Assembly (NCBI RefSeq): GCF_000374065.1
Contig: NZ_KB893312.1
Coordinates: forward strand, 124,121-188,120
DNA from: Spirosoma luteum DSM 19990
GTDB taxonomy: Bacteria > Bacteroidota > Bacteroidia > Cytophagales > Spirosomataceae
Length of the DNA: 64,000 nt
Direction of reading: 5' to 3'
Shown in pieces: positions 25,215 through 32,624 of the stretch. A program made the translations under genes and the position numbers. A model generated the notes under the pieces. The model was not told the origin of the DNA. It worked only from the letters and a program-made list of their open reading frames with translations, and did no database searches. The number at the start of each line of letters is the position of its first letter. Position 1 is the stretch's first letter.

Positions 25215-25955
25215 ATGAAAAAGACCAATTCGATTGCTACAGTAATTGTGCTGGCAATCACTATACTAGGTCAGCCGGTTGAGGCTCAGGTTATCAAAGG
25301 CTGGGGCACCGGAACCAATGGTGCCGTTATCGGTGCTGCTACCGGAGCTGCCGCAGGGGCTGCCATCAATAAGCGTAATCGCGCCGTTGGTGGTGTTGTC
25401 GGTGGTATCGTTGGAGGAGCGGGCGGCTACGCCATCGGTAAGAAGTCAAAAAGACGCTGGAGCCCGCAGGCAACGGGTACCGCCATCGGAACCGGTGCAG
25501 GTGCTGCTGCCGGGGCCATCATCAATAAACGGAATCGTGTGGTTGGTGGCGTTGTTGGTGGTGTAGCGGGCGGAGCAGCCGGGTATGCTATCGGGAAGCG
25601 TATTGACAATAAAAAGAAGGCGGCCGAAGCTGCCCGGGTTGCTGCCGCCGAGAGAGCCCGCGTAGCAGCTGCGGATAGAGCCGCGGCCGAAAAGGCCGCT
25701 GCCGACCGGGCTACTGCCAATCAGTCCGAACAGGCGCGGGCCGTAGCTCAGCGAACTGGCGTACCAAATTCAGTAGCAGGAGGAGCCGCCAGCCCAACGG
25801 TAGCGGCCAATAACCCCAACATGCAGGCTGCAAGCCTGATGGAAGCGGGTAAGCCGGTTGCTTACGTATACAAGTCTGGCTTTCTGGTGAACGATACGTA
25901 TGGTGATCCACTGTCGCCCTATCCAACTTCTGAGTATCGTCGGAAAAGCTGGTAA
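25215..25955 (+). CDS. glycine-zipper outer-membrane protein with duplicated zipper
   Basis: 246 residues from the ATG at 25215, which begins a signal peptide (MKKTNSIATVIVLAITILG, cleavage after VEA). Two nearly repeated units follow, each with a GAxxGAxxGA zipper, INKRNR and GGVVGGxxGGxxGYAIGK, at about residues 32-75 and 82-130. Next is an Ala/Arg/Glu-rich helical stretch (about 133-175) and a short C-terminal domain. Glycine zippers insert pairs of close-packed helices into membranes (as in 17-kDa surface antigen and YMGG proteins). Role is probably envelope related. An upstream TTG is open but would lengthen the signal peptide without benefit. Confidence 0.85.
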   Translation: MKKTNSIATVIVLAITILGQPVEAQVIKGWGTGTNGAVIGAATGAAAGAAINKRNRAVGGVVGGIVGGAGGYAIGKKSKRRWSPQATGTAIGTGAGAAAGAIINKRNRVVGGVVGGVAGGAAGYAIGKRIDNKKKAAEAARVAAAERARVAAADRAAAEKAAADRATANQSEQARAVAQRTGVPNSVAGGAASPTVAANNPNMQAASLMEAGKPVAYVYKSGFLVNDTYGDPLSPYPTSEYRRKSW

Positions 25956-25969
25956 TCTTATCTGGTCTG

Positions 25970-26013
25970 GTACACTGCTCTCATCCGATTACGTGGGGCA
26001 GTGTACTTTTTTT
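25970..26013 (+). terminator. rho-independent terminator
   Basis: GTACACTGC (25970-25978) pairs with GCAGTGTAC (25998-26006), and seven or more T follow. It lies just after the glycine-zipper gene. Confidence 0.8.
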
Positions 26014-26038
26014 GTCATTCACTATAAATTTTACAACT

Positions 26039-26497
26039 ATGAACTTCTTCCGTATGCTCATTGTGGCTGCACTTTTTGCATCCTGCTCAAAAACCACTGA
26101 CACCGATACTGTTAACATTCAGGATTTAAACCGGCAGTTTATTGATGCGTGGAACAACAAGGATGCGGCCAAAATAACGAATCTGCTGGCCGATGATGCC
26201 GAATTCCTGCAAGGTAACACGCATTTCAAAGGAAAGGCGGAAGTGGCCGAGAAGTGGGTACGCGAAACCCTGCCTACTCTGAGCGACCTGAAAACGAACG
26301 TAGTAAGCTCCGGTACTGATACGAAGACCGCTTACGAAGCAGGTACGTTTTCAGTGGATGTGATGCCGGTCAATCCGGCCGATCCGCACGCCTTTGGTGA
26401 GGGGAACTACATCCTTCTCTGGAAAAAAGTAGCAGACGATAGCTGGAAATTAAGTTATGCCCAGTTGGAAGACCTGCCGGTACAGGTAAAAAACTAG
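26039..26497 (+). CDS. NTF2-like (SnoaL/DUF4440) lipoprotein
   Basis: 152 residues from the ATG at 26039. The lipobox in ALFASCSK gives a lipid-anchored Cys at residue 14, so it is an exported lipoprotein. The rest fits the cone-shaped NTF2 fold: a first helix with FIDAWNNKDAAKI, then LLADDAEFLQGNTHFKGKAEVAEKW, and curved strands (TAYEAGTFSVDV, EGNYILLWKKVADDSWKLSY). Family members bind small hydrophobic ligands or act as enzymes, but no catalytic pair is certain here. Confidence 0.85.
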   Translation: MNFFRMLIVAALFASCSKTTDTDTVNIQDLNRQFIDAWNNKDAAKITNLLADDAEFLQGNTHFKGKAEVAEKWVRETLPTLSDLKTNVVSSGTDTKTAYEAGTFSVDVMPVNPADPHAFGEGNYILLWKKVADDSWKLSYAQLEDLPVQVKN

Positions 26498-26514
26498 TAC
26501 TGACTGTCTCTTTA

Positions 26515-26560
26515 TTCTGCCCGGTATGGTTCACCAGACCCTGCCGGGCAGAACTATTTT
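26515..26560 (+). terminator. rho-independent terminator
   Basis: TTCTGCCCGG (26515-26524) pairs with CCGGGCAGAA (26544-26553), followed by a T-rich stretch. It ends the lipoprotein transcript. Confidence 0.75.
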
Positions 26561-26584
26561 CTGATTACCCCTCTTTTATGACGT

Positions 26585-26992
26585 ATGACAACGAATGAAA
26601 TTTACGATGTACTGACCGATGCCATCAGTGCCATCATTCCGGACGAATGGACTATTGCCCGGCTGAACGCGCAGTTTTTGTCTGACGGACTGGAGATGGA
26701 ACTGGATGGTCATTACCTGACCCCGGCGGGTGAACTGGACGTTTTATCTACCGATTTCCCGGATGAAGCCACCGAAGCCGTCCAGGAATTGTATCTGCAA
26801 CGGAAAACCGCGGGAGAGCCACCCGCCAACCGACTACAGATTGACCTGACAGCTCAGGGTCAGTTTACGGTCGAGTTCAGTTGGGATCAGGAAATCCAGG
26901 ATGAAGAAGATCATTTCTCCAAAGGTGGTACTGCCAGGGAGTGGATCGCTATTCGCGAAGCCAAATACGGCCCGATTGATGATCAATCGTAA
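26585..26992 (+). CDS. small acidic protein, possibly YezG/DUF600-like
   Basis: 135 residues, strongly acidic and soluble. An N-terminal helix (EIYDVLTDAISAIIPDEW) is followed by strands and a second helix (EATEAVQELYLQRKT), then QFTVEFSWDQEIQ. The order helix, IIPxEW, strands, helix, then an acidic sheet resembles YezG/DUF600 immunity proteins, but the match is only by impression and no toxin partner is adjacent. Its promoter probably lies downstream of the terminator at 26515. Confidence 0.75.
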   Translation: MTTNEIYDVLTDAISAIIPDEWTIARLNAQFLSDGLEMELDGHYLTPAGELDVLSTDFPDEATEAVQELYLQRKTAGEPPANRLQIDLTAQGQFTVEFSWDQEIQDEEDHFSKGGTAREWIAIREAKYGPIDDQS

Positions 26993-27020
26993 GGAAGCTT
27001 GGAGTCCTGTTTCTTTTATC

Positions 27021-28256
27021 CTACAACACAACCTCCGTCAGTGGCTCATGGCTGCTTCGGTGTGTAAGCCGATACTGAACGACCCGCTGCCCAATGAGCA
27101 GGACAGCCAGTCCGCCCACAACGCAACCTGTCATGACGCCTACCATCGGTATGGCAGTATTGTTGTGCAGAAAACTGACCGTAGCCGAAACCAGTGCGCC
27201 AAAACCCATCCGGAAACTACCCATCAGTGCGGCCGCGCTACCGGCATGCCGCGTAAACGGAGCCAGAGACAAGGCTGCGGCATTAGGGCCGGTTACGCCC
27301 TGTCCGGCCAGGAACAGAAACAACATCCCAATCAGGCCAACCTCGCCAAACCACCCCGCCCAGGTGCCGAGGACCATCAATAGCCCAACGACTGACTGAT
27401 ACGTGAGCGTAACCAGAATGATCTGCTCGCTGCTGTATCGTTTCAGGAAAAAACGGTTTAGTTGCGTTGGTGCCACTAGTGGGATGGTCATGAGCGCGAA
27501 AATCCAGCCGTACTCCTGCGCACTGGCGTGATAAATATTCATGAACACATCGGACGAACCCGCCAGATAGGCGAAGGGGGCTGACGTAGCAATGCCACCA
27601 ACCAGCGTATAAATCAGAAATTGAGGCTGCTTTATAACGGTAAGAAAACTTCCCAGTACTGCCTGCGGGCGCAGCGATAGGGAAGCATCCGGCTGTCGGC
27701 CATCGGGCAGGGCAAAATAGATACCAACCAGCATAAAAGCGGTAATGACGGCCAGGATAAGGAAAATGGAATGCCAGCCGAACGCCACAGTAGCGTAACC
27801 ACCAATGGTTGGAGCAATCATGGGCGAAACGGCGATGACGAGAATAAGCAGCGAAAAAACCTGTGCAATCTGCGAAACCGGAAATAAATCCCGCACCAGT
27901 GCCTGTGCCGCCACCAGCCCCACACAACCGCCCAGTGCCTGAAGTAGCCGCATGGCAATCAGCGTTTCTATGGATGTGCTGAACGCGCAACCGATAGACG
28001 CCAGCAGGTAAACGACCAAACCCGCGTACAAGGGCCGTTTCCGGCCATACCGGTCCAGCAGGGGGCCGTACAACAGTTGCCCGATAGAAATACCGACCAG
28101 GTACGCCGTTAGGGATAGCTGAACCTGGGAAATGGAAGTGTGAAGATCGCGGGCAATGGCCGGAAAACCCGGCAGGTACATGTCGATGGAAAAGGGACTG
28201 ACGGTAGAGAGTGCCCCCAAAATCAGGATAATAACGAAATGCTGTCGGCGAGTCAT
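27021..28256 (-). CDS. Bcr/CflA-family multidrug efflux transporter (MFS)
   Basis: 411 residues from the ATG at 28256, giving MTRRQHFVIILILG; the frame opens 12 codons earlier. Twelve membrane helices. The family motif ISIGQLLYGPLLDRYGRKRPL is present in the loop between helices 2 and 3 (motif A GxLLDRYGRKR), as is SIDMYLPGFPAIA at helix 1, the mark of the Bcr/CflA drug-H+ antiporters. It pumps drugs such as bicyclomycin or chloramphenicol out of the cell; the actual substrate is unknown. It is a single gene in opposite orientation to both neighbours. Confidence 0.93.
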   Translation of the reverse strand: MTRRQHFVIILILGALSTVSPFSIDMYLPGFPAIARDLHTSISQVQLSLTAYLVGISIGQLLYGPLLDRYGRKRPLYAGLVVYLLASIGCAFSTSIETLIAMRLLQALGGCVGLVAAQALVRDLFPVSQIAQVFSLLILVIAVSPMIAPTIGGYATVAFGWHSIFLILAVITAFMLVGIYFALPDGRQPDASLSLRPQAVLGSFLTVIKQPQFLIYTLVGGIATSAPFAYLAGSSDVFMNIYHASAQEYGWIFALMTIPLVAPTQLNRFFLKRYSSEQIILVTLTYQSVVGLLMVLGTWAGWFGEVGLIGMLFLFLAGQGVTGPNAAALSLAPFTRHAGSAAALMGSFRMGFGALVSATVSFLHNNTAIPMVGVMTGCVVGGLAVLLIGQRVVQYRLTHRSSHEPLTEVVL

Positions 28257-28496
28257 AAACTCAAAGAAAGGTACTTCTCTACATACGTTCAACCCGGAAT
28301 GATTGTTCCCGAATTAACCGTTCTGAGGACGCGTGTCGGTCAGAATGCCCGGTTGCTGCCTATGGGGTCTAACCGCTCAGGTAACAATGGCCTGGTGACC
28401 TACCCATCTGGCGGACCTGGGTCAGAACGGGGACGATTTCACCCCGATTGAGTTTCGGTAGAGTGGTAGTCTGTTTCATACAATCAACGGGTAATG

Positions 28497-28504
28497 TACC
28501 TTTG
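28497..28504 (+). promoter_or_regulatory. putative -7 box (TAccTTTG)
   Basis: TACCTTTG fits TAnnTTTG, with TTTC at 28474-28477 in place of the -33 element. It competes with the sigma-54-like element that overlaps it just downstream. Confidence 0.35.
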
Positions 28505-28505
28505 T

Positions 28506-28522
28506 TTGGCAGGCCGGTTGCC
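28506..28522 (+). promoter_or_regulatory. sigma-54-like -24/-12 promoter
   Basis: TTGGCAGG, four bases, then TTGC. The invariant GG (28508-28509) and GC (28520-28521) are separated by exactly ten bases as sigma-54 needs. Transcription would start near 28532, well upstream of the gene at 28661. Confidence 0.45.
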
Positions 28523-28596
28523 TACAGAAGGAGATTGACGATGAACAGAACGGATAGGTCAGTCATCCACCAGAGCAAACAAAAACTTTTATTGCG

Positions 28597-28674
28597 ATGT
28601 ATTATGTGAGCGATTGGGATAACAAAACCGGCATTACCCTCATGCCCCCATTAGTTGATTATGCAGGACATTGA
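28597..28674 (+). CDS. possible 25-residue leader peptide or chance small ORF
   Basis: ATG at 28597 opens 25 codons (MYYVSDWDNKTGITLMPPL onward) and ends with TGA 14 bases inside the next gene, in another frame. Its placement downstream of two promoter candidates and its overlap with the following start would suit a translational attenuator, but its length makes chance equally likely. Confidence 0.25.
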   Translation: MYYVSDWDNKTGITLMPPLVDYAGH

Positions 28675-29230
28675 ACCCTTCTATGGCTGGGAGAAATACT
28701 ATACCGCATCGGAAGATGCGCAGTCTCCGTTTTATGAGCGGGAGTATAACATGCAGCAGTATGAGAACACAATCTACGGCTACTATATTCACCCACTCTG
28801 GGATGAAATAGGCTCCGAAACGCTGTACTGCAAAATTCTGTTTGCCAATTACGACCGGCAGTTTGTAGTAATTGAACTCTTTGGCGAGTGGAACGACACG
28901 CTCCACAACGACATTATGTACCTAAAGCGGCAAGTAATAGACCCGCTGTTACAGCAGGGTATCAAATATTTTATCCTGGTTAGTGAGAACATCCTCAATT
29001 TTCACGGCTCCGATGATAGCTACTACGAGGAGTGGTTTGAGGAAGTGGAGGATGGCTGGATTGCAGCCGTCCACTCGCCGGATTTCATTGAGCGGGAATG
29101 GAAAAAATACCACCTCGATTACTACATCAATTTTGGGGGCACGCTCGACATTGCCAATTGGCGGACTCTCAAACCCGCCGGGCTGTTCGAGTTGGTTAAT
29201 ACCCTGCTCGTCCGTCGGTTAGGGGGATGA
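28661..29230 (+). CDS. conserved-looking hypothetical protein
   Basis: 189 residues from the ATG at 28661 (a TTG two codons earlier is also open). It is acidic and rich in Tyr, Trp and Asp, without signal peptide or membrane helix. Alternating strands and helices (KILFANYDRQFVVIELFGEW, YFILVSENILNFH, EEWFEEVEDGWIAAV) suggest a compact alpha/beta protein. I recognise no family. An internal Glu/Trp-rich segment at about 120-140 could be a binding surface. Confidence 0.75.
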   Translation: MQDIEPFYGWEKYYTASEDAQSPFYEREYNMQQYENTIYGYYIHPLWDEIGSETLYCKILFANYDRQFVVIELFGEWNDTLHNDIMYLKRQVIDPLLQQGIKYFILVSENILNFHGSDDSYYEEWFEEVEDGWIAAVHSPDFIEREWKKYHLDYYINFGGTLDIANWRTLKPAGLFELVNTLLVRRLGG

Positions 29231-29252
29231 TGGCACCCGCGAGATTCGTACG

Positions 29253-29855
29253 TCAATGGTCTTTTTCGTAGGTTTTCTCACCTGCTTCAATGGCAACTGA
29301 CAGCACGTTGGTTGCGGGAGGGATCGGGCATGAATACCCTTCCTCGTAGGCGCAGTATGGATTGTAGGCCCGGTTGAAATCCAGCGTTATTTGCCCGTCT
29401 TTAATGTCGCCTGTGCGGAAGTCGATGTAGCGCCCACCGCCGTACGTTTCTTTGCCGGACGTGGCATCTTTGAATGGTAGAAAAAGATAATCCCGGTAGT
29501 TAGGGAGCTTCATCAGGTTCAGACTCCGGTACAGGGTTAGCTGCTGCGGCTTGCCATTCAGCACAAACGACAGTACGGCGTAGGCTACATGCTCCTTCGT
29601 TTTGCCGCTGTACGTAGGCATGTCGAATGGTTCGGCGTTTACGGTTCGCTCGACTGCGGCAATTACCCGGTACGTTGAATCGGGTTCGTAGAAGTGGACG
29701 TACGCTAAATCGGTCGTTGCTTTCAGCGGGCCGCCCGCCGAATCCAGCAACTCTTTTTTGTAGGTTTCCCGGTGTTGGGCCAGTTGCTCCAAAAAGGGTG
29801 TTTGGGCCATCGCCCGGGTAGTGAGCAGGGTACAGAGTAGGAGCAGGATACGCAT
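29253..29855 (-). CDS. DUF1684 family exported protein
   Basis: 200 residues from the ATG at 29855, beginning with signal peptide MRILLLLCTLLTTRAMAQ. The frame opens 29 codons earlier without a signal. Family marks are KEHVAYAVLSFVLNGKPQQLTLYRS, YRDYLFLPFKDATSGKETYGGGRYID and the closing DFNRAYNPYCAYEEGYSCPIPP, in which two cysteines could bridge. DUF1684 proteins are common in Bacteroidota and Actinomycetota; their biochemical role is unknown. Confidence 0.9.
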   Translation of the reverse strand: MRILLLLCTLLTTRAMAQTPFLEQLAQHRETYKKELLDSAGGPLKATTDLAYVHFYEPDSTYRVIAAVERTVNAEPFDMPTYSGKTKEHVAYAVLSFVLNGKPQQLTLYRSLNLMKLPNYRDYLFLPFKDATSGKETYGGGRYIDFRTGDIKDGQITLDFNRAYNPYCAYEEGYSCPIPPATNVLSVAIEAGEKTYEKDH

Positions 29856-30152
29856 AATAAGCAAGTCGAGGTCAGTTAGGTATCTGGCAGAATGACACCG
29901 TATACGCAAAAATGGTTGCGGCACGGGTGAAAATTGGCTCACCAGTCTGCCGGGTTAACACTAGCAGTTAACCAGCCGTTATGTCGGTTTCTCACAACTA
30001 TCACTCTATCAATCTGCCAACTGGATTTCTCCTTTCCGGGATTACTGATTTTACCTTCCACTTAATCTATGGGATAGTATAAAAGTGCAAGAAAATAATT
30101 GTTTATTATAGTTTGTTGCTATATCTTGACTGTATCATCAATCCTTACGGTC

Positions 30153-30623
30153 ATGAAAAAATCACTGGTAGTAATTACTCTGGTATTAAGTACCGTTATG
30201 AATGGGTTGGCTCAGGCTGACAACGAAGCTATAAAGCGTGTGCTGCGTAGTGAAACCGAAGGCTTTTTTAAACGGGATAAAGCGGAATGGGCCAATGCCT
30301 GGGCGCATACACCTTACGTAAACTTCGCTGCTAACCTGTATGGCGGAGATTTCAGGCTGATTAAAGGATGGAGCGAGCTGGAAAAACAATTTGCCAGCCA
30401 GTTCAAAAGTAAAAAGGTGTCAGATAAGGTTACGGTACAAAACGATAACTATATGATTCACCAGAATGGCAATATGGCCTTCGTTACGTACGACCAAACC
30501 CTGTTGGATAGTCACGGAAAAACGACATCGAAAGAAAGCCGGGTGCTGGAAAAGCTAAACGGACAGTGGAAAATAATCAATGTCATCGCGTTGACCAACC
30601 TGCAAAATTTCGAAAAAAAATAA
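30153..30623 (+). CDS. exported NTF2-like (SnoaL/DUF4440) protein
   Basis: 156 residues from the ATG at 30153, with signal peptide MKKSLVVITLVLSTVMNGLAQ. The mature part has the NTF2 order: helix EAIKRVLRSETEGFFKRDKAEWANAWA, strand YVNFAANLYGGDFRLIKGW, helix, then curved strands (NMAFVTYDQTLLD, SKESRVLEKLNGQWKIINV). It resembles the lipoprotein at 26039 in fold but not in detail. Ligand or substrate unknown. Confidence 0.85.
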   Translation: MKKSLVVITLVLSTVMNGLAQADNEAIKRVLRSETEGFFKRDKAEWANAWAHTPYVNFAANLYGGDFRLIKGWSELEKQFASQFKSKKVSDKVTVQNDNYMIHQNGNMAFVTYDQTLLDSHGKTTSKESRVLEKLNGQWKIINVIALTNLQNFEKK

Positions 30624-30633
30624 GTTTTGACAA

Positions 30634-30677
30634 AAACAGACACGACCCGAATGCCAGCATTCGGGTCGTGTCTGTTT
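30634..30677. terminator. bidirectional terminator between convergent genes
   Basis: A 21-base arm (30634-30654) is the exact reverse complement of 30657-30677. A-rich and T-rich ends let it work on both strands, between the NTF2-like gene (plus) and thioredoxin (minus). Confidence 0.9.
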
Positions 30678-30697
30678 AAAAGATGATATAGCGCAGG

Positions 30698-31003
30698 CTA
30701 ATTCCCAAACTGCTTTACCAAGCCTTCCAGCGTGTGCAGGGGCTGCACCCCCGATTGGCGCCAGACAATCTTACCGTCTTTAAACATAATCATGGTCGGT
30801 ATGCTCCGAATCTGGTACTGTTGGGCGGCTGCCTGAGCCTTATCTACGTCAATTTTAATCACGCGAACCTTATCGCCCGACCGCTCGGTGAGTTGTTTCA
30901 GGATAGGAGCCTGCTGTTTGCAGGGACCACACCAGTCGGCATAAAAATCGACTAACACGGGTTTGTCACCCTGTATGAGTTCCTTGAATGATTGCTTATT
31001 CAT
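30698..31003 (-). CDS. trxA: thioredoxin
   Basis: 101 residues, normal length for thioredoxin 1. The redox-active WCGPC is at 24-28, with the buried Asp of VDFYADW ahead of it and the cis-proline motif IRSIPT near 73. Soluble, no signal peptide, so cytoplasmic reduction of ribonucleotide reductase, peroxiredoxins and similar partners is expected. It faces the ribBA gene in the same direction with about 100 bases between. Confidence 0.94.
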   Translation of the reverse strand: MNKQSFKELIQGDKPVLVDFYADWCGPCKQQAPILKQLTERSGDKVRVIKIDVDKAQAAAQQYQIRSIPTMIMFKDGKIVWRQSGVQPLHTLEGLVKQFGN

Positions 31004-31107
31004 AGTGGATTGTGGTTAGTTTGTGGTTAGCGTAAAGCAACGAAGCATACGGGGTCAACCTGTTGACGAACAGCCGTGAACGACAACCAATAAACAACAA
31101 CCAGCGG

Positions 31108-32415
31108 CTATTGTTCCTGGTTAACTGGTTCTTTCAGGATGGTATGTCCCATCTTGTCGCGCTTCGTCTGGAGGTACCGTTCATTGTGCGGATTGGACGA
31201 TATCTCAATGGGGATGGTGTCTATAATTTCCAGCCCGTAGCCCATTAGTCCAGCCCTTTTCTTGGGGTTGTTCGAGATAAGCCGCAGTTTACGAATACCC
31301 AGGTCACGCAGTATTTGCGCCCCTACGCCATAGTCGCGGGCATCCATTGGCAAACCCAGTTCCAGATTGGCTTCAACCGTGTCGCGACCCATTTCCTGTA
31401 GTTTGTAGGCCTTCAGCTTATTCAGCAAACCAATGCCGCGCCCTTCCTGAAACATATACACGACTACGCCTTTTCCTTCGGCTTCTACCATCTGCATGGC
31501 GGAATGCAGTTGCCCGCCACAATCGCAGCGACAGGAGCCGAATATGTCGCCCGTAACGCAGGACGAATGAACCCGCACCAACACCGGTTCGTTAGGTTCC
31601 CATTTTCCTTTTATGAGCGCCAGGTGTATATCGCCGGTGTTACTCTGCTTGTAGGCAATCAGGTCGAAATGACCCCATTTGGTCGGCATATCAACCCCAA
31701 TTTCCCGATGAATCAATGATTCGGTGCGGAGCCGGTATGCAATCAGGTCCTGAATGCAAATCAGCTTCATGCCGAAGCGGTCGGCCAGTACCCGCAGTTG
31801 GGGTAATCGGGCCATAGTACCGTCTTCATTCAGTACTTCGATCAGCACACCCACTGGCGACAAGCCCGCCAGTTTAGCTAAATCAATGGCCGCTTCGGTG
31901 TGTCCCGACCGACGGATAATTCCGCCTTCAACGGCCCGCAAAGGGAAAATATGCCCCGGCCGGCCCAGGTCGTCGGGCCGGGTGGCCGGATCGACCAGTG
32001 CCTGGATGGTTTTGGCCCGGTCGGAAGCCGAAATACCCGTTGTGCAGCCATTACCCAACAAATCAACCGACACCGTAAAGGGGGTTGTATGAACCGATGT
32101 GTTACTGGTAACCATCATATCCAGTCCCAGTTCTTCGCAACGTTCCTGCGTGAGGGGAACGCACATGAGGCCCCGCGCTTCCCGAACCATGAAGTTGACC
32201 ATTTCGGGCGTAATCATCTCGGCCGCACAGATCATATCGCCTTCATTCTCGCGGTCTTCGTCATCCACGACCAGCACTATTTTCCCGGCTTTAATATCGG
32301 CAATGGCCTCTTCAATTTGATCTAACCGGATGGGTGTCAACCCGTCCTGCGGTAACCCCTGACCCGAATCGACAGGCGACCCGCCGGTTTCGGAGTTGGT
32401 ACTATTATTGCTCAT
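31108..32415 (-). CDS. ribBA: bifunctional DHBP synthase / GTP cyclohydrolase II
   Basis: 435 residues. The first half is Rib[12 protein letters not shown] (51-61, metal and substrate acids), [15 protein letters not shown] and [17 protein letters not shown]. The second half is Rib[22 protein letters not shown], which contains the three zinc cysteines, then [14 protein letters not shown] and [12 protein letters not shown]. Together they start riboflavin synthesis from ribulose 5-phosphate and GTP. The leader contains a hairpin (32471-32491) but no recognisable FMN riboswitch core. Confidence 0.95.
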   Translation of the reverse strand: MSNNSTNSETGGSPVDSGQGLPQDGLTPIRLDQIEEAIADIKAGKIVLVVDDEDRENEGDMICAAEMITPEMVNFMVREARGLMCVPLTQERCEELGLDMMVTSNTSVHTTPFTVSVDLLGNGCTTGISASDRAKTIQALVDPATRPDDLGRPGHIFPLRAVEGGIIRRSGHTEAAIDLAKLAGLSPVGVLIEVLNEDGTMARLPQLRVLADRFGMKLICIQDLIAYRLRTESLIHREIGVDMPTKWGHFDLIAYKQSNTGDIHLALIKGKWEPNEPVLVRVHSSCVTGDIFGSCRCDCGGQLHSAMQMVEAEGKGVVVYMFQEGRGIGLLNKLKAYKLQEMGRDTVEANLELGLPMDARDYGVGAQILRDLGIRKLRLISNNPKKRAGLMGYGLEIIDTIPIEISSNPHNERYLQTKRDKMGHTILKEPVNQEQ

Positions 32416-32470
32416 CTCTTTGCGTCTATACGTGTCTGTACCTGTACATTTGCCGTTGATGGCTCATTCT

Positions 32471-32491
32471 CCAATCGTACAGGACGATTGG
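32471..32491. repeat. 8-bp hairpin upstream of ribBA
   Basis: CCAATCGT (32471-32478) pairs with ACGATTGG (32484-32491). It sits 56 bases upstream of the ribBA start on the minus strand and about 130 bases before the T9SS substrate gene on the plus strand. Either gene could use it. Confidence 0.4.
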
Positions 32492-32624
32492 AAACAGGCA
32501 CTGTTTGGTTGAAAACTGATTTAGAGAAAGATACGTTTCGCCAGATGCGAAAATGTCTGTTAAGCCGTTTTCTACAAAGTAAGAAACGACGTAACTTTAT
32601 ACGAACGATAAAAAATTACCCTCT

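Larger units (their letters stand above)
28257..28660. other. 404-base gap with promoter elements and a small frame
   Basis: No protein gene of normal size is seen. The gap holds a TAccTTTG box, a sigma-54-like element and a 25-codon open frame (28597-28674) that overlaps the next gene. It separates the divergent transporter gene from the hypothetical gene at 28661. Confidence 0.6.

Noticed and set aside
32416-32600. FMN riboswitch before ribBA
   Set aside because: The conserved RFN core is not present; only a plain 8-bp hairpin was found.
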